A stretch of 64,000 nt of DNA from Galdieria partita (taxonomy: Eukaryota > Rhodophyta > Bangiophyceae > Galdieriales > Galdieriaceae). Location: the NCBI GenBank assembly GCA_025991245.1, contig BQMJ01000066.1, positions 62,001 through 126,000 of the forward strand. Direction: 5' to 3'. The position numbers and the translations under genes were made by a program. Below are positions 41,700 to 53,539 of the stretch, piece after piece (positions within the stretch are counted from its first letter, which is position 1; the number at the start of each line of letters is the position of its first letter). A model generated the notes under the pieces. The model was given only the letters and a program-made list of their open reading frames with translations. It did not search any database and was not told where the DNA came from.

Positions 41700-42463
41700 A
41701 TGATGGCGGTAAGCATAATGGAACGACTCTACTTTTTCTATATATTTGTCTTGTCAATCACTTGCTCAGGAGCAAAGTATGACAGGGAATCTCTCTCTTG
41801 GTATTGTGAAGAGAATTGCTGTCGAATTGAAAAAGCTAGAGAATGATTCTATCGAAGGAATTGTCGTTAAATACGATCCTCAAAACATTTCTATTATTTA
41901 TGCGTATATACAAGGGCCAGGTAAGATAGAGTTGTTTGCATATCATATCTTCAAAATGACGACAACACTCTCTAGTCTCTACACCTTATGAAGGGGGAAC
42001 TTTTAAAGTGAAGCTTAGTTTTACATCCGAGTATCCTAGTCTTCCTCCTATTGGATATTTTGTCACCAAAATATTTCATCCCAACGTGAGTAAAGATGGC
42101 CAAATATGTGTCAATACTTTGAAAAAGGACTGGAAACCAGAATTGGATATTAGGCATATCTTGTTGGTCATTCGGTAAGCCCCATTCTTTCTCTTATATG
42201 AAGAAGTAGTCAACTATTTTACAAGTTGTTTATTGATTGATCCTAACCCAGAATCTGCTTTAAATGAAGAAGCAGGAAAATTATTATTAGAAAAGTATGA
42301 AGAATTTGCCAAACATGCCAAATTGTGGACAGAAATTTATGCTATCGTAGAAAGCAAAGCAAGCAATATAGAAAATATTCGTTCTTTGAATGACTGTCAG
42401 AATACTTTAGATACAGCTACTAGTAAGAAGGATAGTAAAAGACGTAGTTTGAAGAGATTATAA
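41700..42463 (+). CDS. UBE2S: Ubiquitin-conjugating enzyme E2 S (APC/C chain-elongating E2)
   Basis: UBE2S extends Lys11-linked ubiquitin chains on APC/C substrates. Four exons (41700-41708, 41770-41920, 41976-42174, 42226-42463) give 198 residues. The UBC fold has [37 protein letters not shown] with the catalytic Cys, and [17 protein letters not shown], which is almost the exact UBE2S signature. The C-terminal 30 residues are basic ([12 protein letters not shown]), like the UBE2S tail that docks on the APC/C. The first exon carries only Met-Met-Ala; ATG 41779 inside exon 2 is a possible alternative. Confidence 0.93.
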
Positions 42464-42486
42464 AAGGATACATTCCTAGCCAATGA

Positions 42487-43186
42487 ATGAATATCCTCAC
42501 GCACACACGAAAAGATCCGAATCGAATATTCCTCCACAATCTCCCACACTTTGGTTGGCTCCACACACACACACACTTGTTATGGCAAGTAAATGTTTTT
42601 GAATGATTCTATCACTCATTCTATATATTCACGTATATGTTTGTGTTTGAAATAGGATACGTTTTTAATATTTGACTCTACTAGTCAGCGGTTTGGTGTT
42701 GCAGCTGAACATATCTACGACGTAAATGACAATACCAAGTTACGTTTCGGTGGTAAAGTTCGCCACGGAGAATCGGATCCTTCCGGCTATGTCGTTGCGG
42801 AATATGACTTTACTGTTTCAAAGGAAGACTTTCCTATCAACGTTCGTGCACGGGCAATATGTAGAAACAACCAGTGTACGGGTGACATTCGTGCCAAAAA
42901 GAAGTTTGAAGTGGATGAAGACACTTCGTTATTCTTCTTAGCCAAAGCTTCTACTCAGGAACTAACAAAGGGAAGTTATATTATTGGTAAAGCTGGAGTG
43001 ACACGTGACTTCCGCTTGGGTGAAGACACGTTTCGTTTGGGTGCAATATGTGACCAAGACGGTAACTGTCGAGGCGCTTTAAGAAATCAAGCTTTGGGAA
43101 TCAATACCAACTTTAAAGGCGATTGGAATCTAAGACTTGTCATATCAAAGAGGTCCAAGGAAGCTGATAAGTTATTCTTTGATTAG
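42487..43186 (+). CDS. Beta-barrel outer membrane protein, OEP21-like
   Basis: Two exons (42487-42588 and 42656-43186, 67-base intron) give 210 residues. The pattern is alternating hydrophobic and polar residues in many short strands (TKLRFGGKVRHGE, GYVVAEYDFTVSK, DIRAKKKFEVDEDTSLFF, SYIIGKAGVTRDFRL, NWNLRLVIS-like end), as in a membrane beta barrel. Several segments line up with plastid outer envelope channel OEP21, for example the KKKFEV and DWNLRL strands. The first 34 residues are His-rich and partly from a (CA)n repeat, so the true start may be later. The identification as OEP21 is moderate; a mitochondrial barrel is an alternative. Confidence 0.55.
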
Positions 43187-43342
43187 ATTGGATATATTGA
43201 GTTTTGACTATTTGAATTGTTTATCTAGTTTTCACTATGTTTGTGTTAAAGTTTGTTTTTTTTTCCGAGTATGAAAGTGTTTTGAGTGGTTGATAAAGAT
43301 TCATTGATTGTATTTCCGAAAAGTTGGTTGCCTATATTTGTG

Positions 43343-45466
43343 ATGTTTGTGACTTTATATGTTGTGAAGAACCTTGGAATAAGATGTCAATGTTCCCACC
43401 TAAGCTGTTCAAGAAACAAATTAAGGAAAGGTTACTCTACAAGTATTGTACAAAGAAGGCAAAACCAACTTGTACATACTTTTGTGACGCGAGTTCTGAT
43501 GCAGCAAGAACAACAACACCAACAAGAAGGACATTCATCTGAGAATAAAGAAACTCATTCGAAAGTGGAAGAAGCAAGTGTCGGTACTTCTATGAGTTCT
43601 CATATTGAAGTAAAACCTGAAAAGGATTGGCAAACAGTTGTAAAGGCAACTGAACAACATTTGGAAGAAAAACTATTGGAGGCGAAAACAGCTGAAAAAC
43701 AAGCACAAGAGGCAGAAGAACACGAAGCTTTACATGCACCATCGAGTGGAAAGGAACGAGCTATGGCTTTAAAAATGGAGGCCGAACAGTTGCGCTTACA
43801 AGCAGAACGTGCCAGGTGGGAAATTGTTTTCAAGTATTTTTTGTAGTTGTTCTCAATTCAATTATGTGTTTTTGTAGATTGGAAGCAGAAAAAGCTCAAT
43901 TAGAAGCAGAAAAGATTCGTTTTGCTTTAGAAAAGGAAAAGTGGGAAAAGACGAAGCAACAAAGCACAAAGGAGACATTGACACCTAATAGTGATCTTTC
44001 CAACAGCAATAGTAATGGCAATGCTGCTGTTGGAACTTCATCACCACCACCTGTTGCTCCAGGAAGTGGTTATTTTGTTGGACCTATGAATCCTTTTGCC
44101 AAGTTGAATATTCCAAGAATAGCTGAGAATGATGTAAAAGTTCTCAGAGAGTCTGTATTTGGGTTTGATACATTTTATGTAACACATCTGGATCGTTCGC
44201 CTTTAGGAGATCGAGTTATCTTTCATGGCAATTTGAGGACAGATTCTGCCAAAGCAGTTCGTTTATTGAATGAAGCGTTAGAAAAGAAAGAATTGGCTTC
44301 AAGAATAAGACTCTTTCTTATGGAGGATCCATTAGACAACTATAGACCTGTCTTTATCGCACTTCCCAAACAAAATGAAGCCTTGACGACCAATAGAACT
44401 TTTGAAGGAATTGCTTCCGTCTTTCTCGGAGTTCTTGGTACAATAACTACTTTTGGCTATGGTTTGTCATTTCTATATTGGCTATCACAACATTTTCATT
44501 TACGACGCAATCTCTTTTTTGTTAGGAGTTGGAGTATTCGGACTCACTCCATTGTTCCTTGATAAACTCAAGGCTGGAAATACCGATGAAGTGTATCAGA
44601 CATTGCCTATTTCATTAGGAGCAATTGCAGTTGTACTATTACATGAGATGGGTCATCGAGTACGTATTTGCTCAACTTTTAGGCTTCTTTCTTGGACTGA
44701 ATAATTCATTGGAAGATTGTCGCTTCCATGAAAAACATCAAATTGGGATTTCCTCTCACTGTGCCAAGTCTGCAGATTGGTTCTTATGGTACGATAACAC
44801 CATTGAAAGACTTTCCGAAGAATCGTTCCGACTTTTTCGATGTAGCTGTTGCAGGACCTTTAGTTGGTATGTCAATATACTCTAATAACAGGTATATACA
44901 ATAACAAACAAATAGGAGTTGTAACGAGTGTAACTCTATTTGTTGTTGGTTTAAGCTTGTCTCAACAAGGTTTGGATAGTCAATCTATACCCGATGGGTT
45001 CCCCCAAGTTCCAAGTTTACTTTTTAGAGCTTCCATGCTGGTCGGTTCTCTAGCAAAGATAATTGCCCCATATTTGGATCTTTCTCATAGCACCGTAGCA
45101 GTACATCCTTTAGCAGTGATTGGATATACTGGTTTGTTGATCAATGCTCTGAATCTGTTACCTATCGGAAGGTTGGATGGAGGTCGACTTGTACAATGTA
45201 TTTTTGGACGTTCTACAGCTTCTAGGGTGGGAGGTATTACACTGTTACTACAAGGCCTCGGTGCAGTATTGGGTAACTCTCCATTGTTGCTTTTCTGGGG
45301 TATATTTGTCATTCTCTTTCAAAGAGAGATGGACTTGCCTTGTGAAGACGAGTTGACTGAACCGGACAGCAAACGGAGCGCGTTGGGTCTTGTTTTATTG
45401 TTTGTTATGCTTTTCACTTTGATTCCATTTCCTGATGCTTTAGGGAATTTTACGGGTCAGTACTAA
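43343..45466 (+). CDS. EGY-type site-2 protease (intramembrane metalloprotease)
   Basis: EGY proteins are plastid S2P-family proteases that cut within the membrane. Five exons (43343-43815, 43878-44461, 44526-44659, 44716-44866, 44916-45466) give 630 residues. The N-terminus looks like a plastid transit peptide. A Glu- and Lys-rich coiled coil (about residues 60-200) follows, then a Gly- and Ser-rich linker. The membrane part holds the zinc-binding HEMGHR, IKLGFPLTVPSLQIGSYGTITPL and the second motif NLLPIGRLDGGR, which supplies the third zinc ligand. All key residues for catalysis are present, so it resembles active EGY1/EGY2. About eight hydrophobic segments are visible. Confidence 0.9.
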
Positions 45467-45634
45467 AGAATAAAAGGGCCAAGTGATTTTAGCCTCCAGA
45501 GAGAAAGAGACACGCCCCGTTCCCTGATTGGCTCATCAACTTGGCTTTTATAAAAATGCCCGTCGCGCCATTTCTTATTCTTTATTTTCTTTTGGCAATT
45601 TGTGTGGTTGTCGTGTATACCAACAAACATCAAT

Positions 45635-48017
45635 ATGGTTAACAAAACAACAGCTACCATAGGATATCCCAGAATTGGACTGAATAGAGAAATGAAAAAG
45701 GCGTTGGAAGCCTACTGGAGCGGGAAAAGTTCCCTCGATGAACTATTAAAAGTCTCCAAACAAGTTGAAGAGGAATCTTTAAAGGATCAACTGGTGAGTG
45801 GCAAAACTGTGCCAGCTTCCACAATGGCTAATTTGAGTGAATAGAACGCTGGTATTCAACTTATTGGAGTGGGTGACCATACCATGTATGATCACGTGCT
45901 GGATTGGACATTCCGTCTCGGTCTCATTCCGGACCGCTTTAAACAGGTTCAGAATCCAAAAGATAAATATTTTGCTATGGCGAGAGGCAATAAAGAAGGT
46001 GAGTGACTGTCAGTTGTCTTTTTGTAGGGTGCCCTTCTAACCCATTCGTGTGTAGGTTTACAAGCACTGGATATGAGTAAATTCTTTGACTCCAACTACC
46101 ACTATCTGGTTCCAGAGTTGAACGCAAACTCAAAGCCTTCTCCAAACTTTGAAGAGTTTTTGGGTGAGATTTCTAGAGCTCAGCAGCAGATTGGAAAGGA
46201 ACGAGCAGTGCCCATAGTTTTTGGTCCTGTTACTTACGCTCGTCTGGCTCGTTGTGAAGGAGTATCTGTCGACGAAATGATCAGTCGTTTGGTCCCTGCA
46301 TATGCCAGTCTTTTGAATAGTCTAAAGTCACTTCAAGTTCCTGAGGTTCAGATGCACGAGCCTGGTTTTGTTTTGGGTGATGCGGAGATCTTACAAAAGG
46401 CAGCAGAGACGGCTTATCAAGAGCTGGCTAAAGTGCAGGTTCCTATCAATCTGGTAACATATTATGACGACTTGGGTAAGACTTATCCTTGGGTTGTCAA
46501 GTTACCCGTTCAGACAATAAGTTTGGACTTTGTCCGGGGTGATAACTTGTCTCTTGTGAAGAAACATGGTTTTCCTGCAGATAAAAAATTAGGTGCCGGT
46601 GTGTTGGATGGTCGTTCTGTCTGGAAGGACACGGGATACGCTGCACAGGTAATCAAGGAACTTGAGGCTATCGTCAAAACATCTATTATCGTTCAACCAT
46701 CTTGTTCTTTGATGCATGTTCCTTTGGATGTCAATTCTGAACCTTCCTTGGACAGCAATCTAAAGTCCCGTCTGAGCTTTGCACGTCAAAAGATCAGTGA
46801 ACTTGGTTTGGTTGCCAGTGGCAAGTCGGATAGTACAGCTAATGGTCCAGGTGTTGCGTCTTCGCAAGATTTAGAGAATACTTTGGACAAGTCCATGTTT
46901 TCTCGTTCAGAGCCGTTTAGCAAGCGCCGTAGTCAGCAGTTCACAGTTCCAGGTGGTTTTGGTACCACAACTATTGGTTCATTTCCTCAAACTCCAGCTG
47001 TTCGGAAACTTCGACTTCAATACAAGAAAGGTCAAGTTTCTGAAGATGAGTATCAGCGACAAATTGATCGCCATATTTCATTTGCTATTGGTGTTCAAGA
47101 AGCTTTGGGACTGGATGTTTTTGTACACGGAGAGTCCGAGCGTAGTGATATGGTGGAATATTTTGGCCAAAAGCTCCGTGGTTTTACTTTTACTGAAAAT
47201 GGCTGGGTTCAGTCTTATGGTTCAAGATACGTGAGGCCTCCTATTATTTATGCTGATGTTTCTCGTATTTCACCAATGACAGTTCGTGAGTTTGTGGTTG
47301 CACAATCTATGACGAACAAGCCTGTGAAAGGAATGTTAACTGGTCCAGTTACCATTCTCAACTGGTCTTTCCCACGTAAAGATATTCCTCGGAAACAGCA
47401 AGCTTTACAGATTGCATTGGCTCTTCGTGATGAAGTTGCTGATTTGGAGAAATCGGGATGTTCTATCATTCAAATGGACGAACCTGCACTACGTGAAGGT
47501 TTGCCACTCAAGAAGGAACGATGGAACGAATATTTGGACTGGGCAGTTAAAGCATTCCGTCTAAGTACCGTTGTTGCGGCACCCAAAACTCAGATAGTTA
47601 CCCATTTATGTTACAGTGATTTTCAAGATATTTTGGAAGCTATCGATCAGATGGATGCGGATGTATTAACGATTGAAAATAGCCGTAGTGATGATGCTAT
47701 GTTGCGTGCACTTGCTAAATATGGGTAAGTCTCCAATGAAAATTATATTTGTCATGAATGAAAATGGAATGTATTATAGTTATGCACGTGATATTGGACC
47801 GGGAGTTTATGATGTTCATTCACCAGCTGTTCCGAGCACCGAATTTTTGGTGAAGAAGTTGGAAGGTTTCAAAAAGTCTGGTATTCCTTTGGAACGCTTA
47901 TGGATTAATCCAGATTGTGGTTTGAAGACGCGACAATGGGAAGAAGTTATTCCTTCTTTGAGAAATATGGTAGATGTTGCTGTTCAGTTGCGCAAAGCTA
48001 CTAAGAATGGGATATAA
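45635..48017 (+). CDS. metE: Cobalamin-independent methionine synthase
   Basis: The enzyme methylates homocysteine with 5-methyltetrahydropteroyl-triglutamate. Four exons (45635-45793, 45845-45998, 46056-47724, 47780-48017) give 739 residues, close to the normal size. The first half has [30 protein letters not shown] and the RLARCEGVS stretch. The C-terminal catalytic half holds [74 protein letters not shown] and [10 protein letters not shown], with the zinc-binding His, Cys and Cys residues in place. No transit peptide is visible, so cytosolic action is likely. A B12-dependent enzyme is not needed where this one is present. Confidence 0.96.
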
Positions 48018-48143
48018 ATGCCAATAAAAAGCAGTTGCATTTGTTTTGATAAAATCCAAAAATGGCAGAAAAGGAAAATTGTAAGCGCATTTCTTCCATT
48101 GGAGTGCAACTTTAAGAAAGCGCGTTGAAACCTCTGTTGAGTT

Positions 48144-49913
48144 ATGCGCTGTTGGCCTTTATCCATCCATCATAGAATATCTAGTGGTTTAAAACTCATA
48201 TGGAAACGATCTTTTTGGGAAAAAGCTCAAGGTATTTTATTCTCCTCGTCACACTCACAATTGATGACCATCACTCGGATAGAATACGGTTCTAAAACAG
48301 CCATCATTTCTAGAAAAAACAACTATTCATACCATCAGTTGTTACATGATGCCAAACAGTAGGATTCAGTTAGTATAGGAGTTGTGCCTAACTTTTTTTT
48401 TTTTGATAGGAAAGCGTTGTTGTTGGCTGGTGGCAAGGATTTGGAACAAGCACGTGTAGCAGTTCTAGTACCTCCTTCTTATGCTTATGTTTCATGGCAG
48501 TGGGCAGTTTGGTTATCTGGAGGAGTGTTTGTACCACTTAGTCCTTCTCATCCACAAGAAGAACTAGAGTATTTTGTTCGCGATGCAGAAGCCACGCACA
48601 TTGTTGTGTCAGCAGAGTCGCAAGATAAGTTGACGCAAGTAGCTGGAGAATATTGTTTGCCTTATTTAAGAGTGAGTCCAGTGGATGGTAGTTTATTAAT
48701 GGGTTCCGAAAGAAAGAAGCCGAATGTAGATGCCATCGAGTTTCCGCTGATTGATAAGAAACGCAATGCGATGATTATTTATACTTCTGGAACAACGAGT
48801 CGACCTAAAGGAGTGTTGTATACTCACGACATGATTGAAGCACAAATCAAGTCATTGGTCGAAGCTTGGCAATGGTCTTCTCATGACCACATTTTGAATG
48901 TATTGCCATTGCATCATGTTCATGGCATCGTCAATGTCGTTTGTTGCGCACTTTATTGCGGTGCGACGTTGGAAATGATGGAAAAGTTTCAACCGCAACC
49001 GGTGTGGGAACGGTGGATGTTGAATTTGATACCTCAGGGTTCCCATATCACTTTATTTATGGCAGTTCCTACCATCTATCATCGATTGATTCAAATGTAT
49101 GAAGCGGCACCACCAGGTATCCAACCTTTGTTATCGGATGCTGCCAAATCATTGCGTTTGTTTGTAAGTGGTTCAGCAGCTTTACCCGAAACGACATTTC
49201 ATCGATGGAAAGACATTACGGGTCATCTCATATTGGAACGCTATGGAATGACGGAAGTAGGTATGGCACTGTCCAATCCGTTGAAAGAAGAAGAAAGAAG
49301 ACCAGGTTGGGTCGGTTATCCATTACCTGGAGTCCAAGTACAACTCAAAGATGAAGAAAGCAATCAATGGATTACCGAAAAAGCGTAAGTAATGGATTCC
49401 ATTGTGATAAAGAGGGATTGAACCAAGATGGTGTCGTATAGTGGAAGAGGAGAGTTGTTGGTCAAAGGTCCCAATGTATTTCGTGAATATTGGAATCGAC
49501 CGGAAGCAACAGCTGCAGCATTTGATAGAGGCTACTTTTTGACGGGAGATATAGCACAACGCGATGAAAGTGGCTTTTATCAAATCATAGGGAGATCAAG
49601 TGTGGATATTATTAAGAGTGGTGGATACAAATTGTCAGCTTTGGAAATAGAACGAGTCTATTTACAACATCCAGCTATTCAACAGTGTACTTGTGTGGGT
49701 ATTCAGGATGACGACTTGGGAGAGTCTGTCGCACTAGTGATTGTGTTGAAGAAGGATGAAAGCGATATGAGCTTGGAAAAGTTGAGAGAATGGGGAAAGG
49801 ATAAATTGGCTCCGTACAAACTTCCTAAAAAAGTAAAAATAGTGAAAGAAATACCGGTGAATGCGATGGGCAAAGTACAAAAGAAACAAGTGGCACAAGA
49901 AATGTTTGGTTAA
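48144..49913 (+). CDS. Malonyl-CoA synthetase-like acyl-CoA synthetase (ACSF3/AAE13 type)
   Basis: The protein is an ANL-superfamily adenylating enzyme. Three exons (48144-48358, 48410-49384, 49442-49913) give 553 residues. The N-terminus (MRCWPLSIHHRISSGLKLIWK) is basic and hydrophobic and may be a mitochondrial presequence. AMP-binding motifs are YTSGTTSRPKGVLYTH, LERYGMTEVGMALSNP and FLTGDIAQRDESGFYQIIGRSS, with GYKLSALEIERVYLQHPAI and the catalytic Lys in GKVQKKQ. The KLSALEIE segment and overall length match malonyl-CoA synthetases (human ACSF3, plant AAE13), which make malonyl-CoA from free malonate. An assignment to another acyl-CoA synthetase is possible. Confidence 0.8.
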
Positions 49914-49973
49914 GAATCCATCGTATTCTTATCGATGACAAAGTGAAGTGGATGTCTTCTATAAAGTGGCCAA

Positions 49974-50868
49974 TTAAAAAGTACTCCCTATGGAAGATAA
50001 AGAATGGAGCCTTGAAACGACGACCCAACCTACCCAACCTACACAAGAAACTCCGATAATAAAGCATTTCAACATTGCTTCATAGTCATCTGTTACGAGT
50101 GCAACAAGTAAGCAAGCCACCTGAAAACTATTACACAACGAGTCCACAACGCTGTCTTTTACTTGCCGTTGTAAGAAATATTCCCTTTTTGGTGTATCTT
50201 TCACAAGTTGCTTGTCCTTGCAAATCCATCGAGCGTTGAATCCAAAATAGCGTTGCAGTCTTCAACACCCATTCAGATATGATGATACAACAGAGATCGA
50301 ACTTACAAGACTGCACAATTCTTTGGATGACATGATATCACAACTCTCAACATGATGTGGTGGATATAAGGAGGATACATATCATCTTGAAGAGTGATAT
50401 TTACTTTTGTGATATACTGAACAATGCACAAGTATGTGGAATAGAGCAGTGCGCCAATTGCAAAGCAGGCAGGCTTCGGATCCTCTAAAATGGGCAAGTC
50501 TTCAATAGCTGCGGTTCCATATTACTGCAATCGATAATTGTGTGCAGAACACCATCCTCCACAAGATAGTGACAACGATAGCAACAAGAAGAGTTGTGCA
50601 AGTTGAAGATAGAGTAGGATAATTTCCATGTTTGGACTTTGTCAAGAATAATCAACATGGCCATGATAATTTCGATATTTTTTGCAAGACGAGAAGAATC
50701 GTTGTCCACACTTGTGCACAGCATTCGTCTGACCTCCTCTAGTCACATGAACAGACTTGTCACACTGGAATATTCCCTTTGTGCGATTTCCTTAGTCATT
50801 CTTTGCCCACTCTTTTGCAACGTCAGACAACTCTTTTCTCCCACAAAGGCTTCACTCTTCTTATCCAT
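49974..50868 (-). CDS. Unresolved multi-exon gene
   Basis: The minus strand holds several short frames with intron-like signals between them. They include a basic N-terminal-like piece (MDKKSEAFVGEKS from 50868), a helical piece (LAKNIEIIMAMLIILDKVQ), ILEDPKPACFAIGALLYSTY (50497-50390) and a helical, charged piece (REYFLQRQVKDSVVDSLCNS, then FQVACLLVALVTDD). The order and amino acid composition suggest one spliced helical protein, but I could not link the exons in one phase. No family is recognised. Extent is tentative. Confidence 0.25.
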
Positions 50869-51372
50869 ATTGGATAGTATTCTAGGAAAAGAACAAGTAT
50901 GTTGAAACTATTTGAAATGCCACGAGCCACGCGCAACAGTACATCACAATCTTATTGAATAAACTTGAGATACCTTTTGCTGACTTTATGTTGCATTGTC
51001 TTTGTGAAATGCAAATGATGGAGTCTGTCTATTCAACTTTTGAATGGAAACAACAAGTCTCCTTGTCATGCCATCCCAAAACCACGTAGATGAATTCCCT
51101 ATTGCTCTTATCTCTGTGAACGAGTCGCAAATGCCATCTATCTACATATATATATATATATTCATTCTTGTTTTGAATGGTTGTGATGCCAACCATAAAG
51201 ACAGTGGGCTACTTGAGAAAGGCAAAAGCTTGGTTGAGCTTGAAACTATTGATTTTCGAAAACTGAGTCATTTTGGTGGATACGGATACTGTTCCAACTC
51301 GTGTAGCTATGGATAGCCTATTGTAAAAGTTTGTATCCACAAAATGGAGTGTGGAGCATGCGCGGATGTTGA
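50869..51372. other. Gap upstream of CZIB with (TA)n run
   Basis: About 500 bases. A plus-strand frame from 51068 of 82 codons contains a (TA)n run (about 51143-51162) and is of doubtful meaning. No recognised gene. Probably holds the promoters of the divergent neighbours. Confidence 0.35.
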
Positions 51373-51985
51373 ATGCCTATTTACTGTTTGGAAATCAAAG
51401 CGTTGTGTTCACCCAATATACAAAAGGTCACTGTGGAAAACAGTTACATATGGCACTTGCAACTGCAATGTATGCACTGTAGTGAAAAGACAGGATGGAT
51501 TGCAATCGATCCTAGTCAAGAGATGACCCGAGTAAGAAGTGGGGTTTGTCACGTGTTGTTGCACTGTCGATTTTGTAGTCGACAGGTAAGTATGGCAAAC
51601 TAGATGGATGGATAGCGCTGAGTTGAATATAGTGTACCATCACCGTATTAGAAGAATCTCATGTGTATGACAACAAGGAAGAGTTTCAACCATTTGCTTC
51701 TTTCGACTGTCGGTAGGCAAGAGAGAAAAGAGAAAAGGGTATTAACTAGTTGCATAGAGGACTCGAACCCGTCGATTGGAATCCCATAGGAGATGAGTTT
51801 ATCTTGCAGTTGAACTCTGGTGTTCTTATGAGACAAGTTTCTTTGGAAGAAGGAGAATATTATGGCAAGTACATAACTTATATGAAACACAGTCGAAAAG
51901 TAACATTTGTTTTACAGATTATGATGAGAATGAGAAGGAAGAAGTTTCTATCACTTGTTTGGAATGGCAGTGGAAGAGAGTCTAA
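51373..51985 (+). CDS. CXXC zinc-binding protein, CZIB/DUF866 family
   Basis: This small conserved family (human C1orf123/CZIB) binds zinc; its role is not well known. Four exons (51373-51585, 51633-51712, 51758-51864, 51918-51985) give 155 residues, the family size. Family features are MPIYCLEIKALC, CMHCSEKTGW with the first CxxC, CRFCSR with the second CxxC, FASFDCRGLEPVDW and ITCLEWQWKRV. The third intron begins GCAAGT instead of GT and ends TTTACAG. No GT donor would keep the frame, so this is a GC-AG intron. Confidence 0.92.
51865..51917 (+). other. GC-AG intron of the CZIB gene
   Basis: A 53-base intron with donor GCAAGT and acceptor TTTACAG. The flanking residues join as EYYG-DYDENEKE, as in CZIB proteins, so the unusual donor is well supported. 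Confidence 0.8.
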
Positions 51986-52205
51986 AGACTTCATCTTGTT
52001 TACAATCAACAACAACAATATCTAAATGTAGATATCCTTCTCCATGACAAACTATAAAAGTAATAAACAAATACAACAACGCAAAATCAAACACACAGAA
52101 ACACACAATTATTCACAATATACAAAATAAGAATCCAAAATATTCTCTAAACTATTACAATTTCCTACACAACTCAACATCGTTGATGATTCATTTGAGT
52201 ATATT

Positions 52206-53508
52206 TCAACTACAACTTCCCGGAAATCGTCTCACTATCTTACTATAAATACGCTTCCCATAAGGTGTCGACTTTAAAGATGACAAATGCGGTCTAATGA
52301 TTTCACAAAATTGTTCCAATTGGGGAGATTGAGCCAACTGTAATGCTCGCTGTACGACATAATTTCCATATGCATCATGTAAAAGTCTTCCAAGGAGCTC
52401 TCGATCAGACATCAACTCGTAAATCAGATGTTTACGAGTCTCAGGATCAACCTGTTGCAAACACTTTTCTACCACATTGGATGAAAACTTTTGAACCGAC
52501 AGTTCAAAAAGATGTCCAGCCAACTGCGCAATAATCTTAGCTATATAAAAGCGATTCTTTAGGTCCAATACATATTGTACTACATAGTTGCCAAAAGCAT
52601 CTTGAACCAAAGTAAATGCATTCTCACAAATTTCCATACAGACTTGTTCTTTCTGTTGAGGAATTGCATAATCTAAACATCTTTGGATCACACAACAGCC
52701 ATGACGATGAGTAGCCAACTCTACACAGTACGAAACTACAGCATCAAAAATGAATTGATTGTGACTTGGAGCCACTTTTTGCAAACATCGTTGTATGACA
52801 TGATTTCCGTTGACATCTTTCATTAGTTGAGAGGCGAATGGAGCCAATGCTGTACATACAGAGGTTATCTGGTCTTCACCTTCCATACATTCTATGATTC
52901 TTTGAACAACACGAGTTCCATGCATATTCATGGAAACCTGTGCTAAAACACCAGAAGTGTGTTGCAAAATAGAAAGTCTTTGTTGGAAATTGCAGCATTC
53001 AAACAATTTTTGACAAAGATAGTTGCCAAAGGGATCGACCATTAACTCTGCCAAACCATCAAAACACTCTGCTAAAATCATAGCAATATATGCGGGATTT
53101 CCTTCTTCCAACTTCATTTGAAGGAAGCGACATCCATGTTGGTCCTTTGCCAATTCGAAAATACGTCCAACAATCTCCTCCATGCTCCATATCTTTGACG
53201 CAGAAGGATTTCCTGTCAAGGAGGAAACAGTATTAGCTGATGGTGAGACTGAAAAGGGTATTACATTTCTACGATAACTGGTTGTCGAAAACATAGGAGC
53301 CTGTTGAAAAGAAGAATCTGTAGTAGGCCATGAATAACAGGAGGATATCGAAGAATAATGAGAAGAATCTGCTGATGACAAATGACTAGAGTTCATTCCT
53401 CTCGTCACCGCTGAATTATCCAATTTACGATATACTTCTGAGTTCAGCAACTGGCCTTTACCTGATTTGGGAGCCATCTTGTTAGCTAATGAAGCTGCAG
53501 AAGCTATC

Positions 53509-53539
<31 letters not shown>

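Noticed and set aside
51068-51316. Small plus-strand frame with (TA)n run upstream of CZIB
   Set aside because: The frame passes through a dinucleotide repeat encoding Tyr-Ile repeats and shows no other coding sign.
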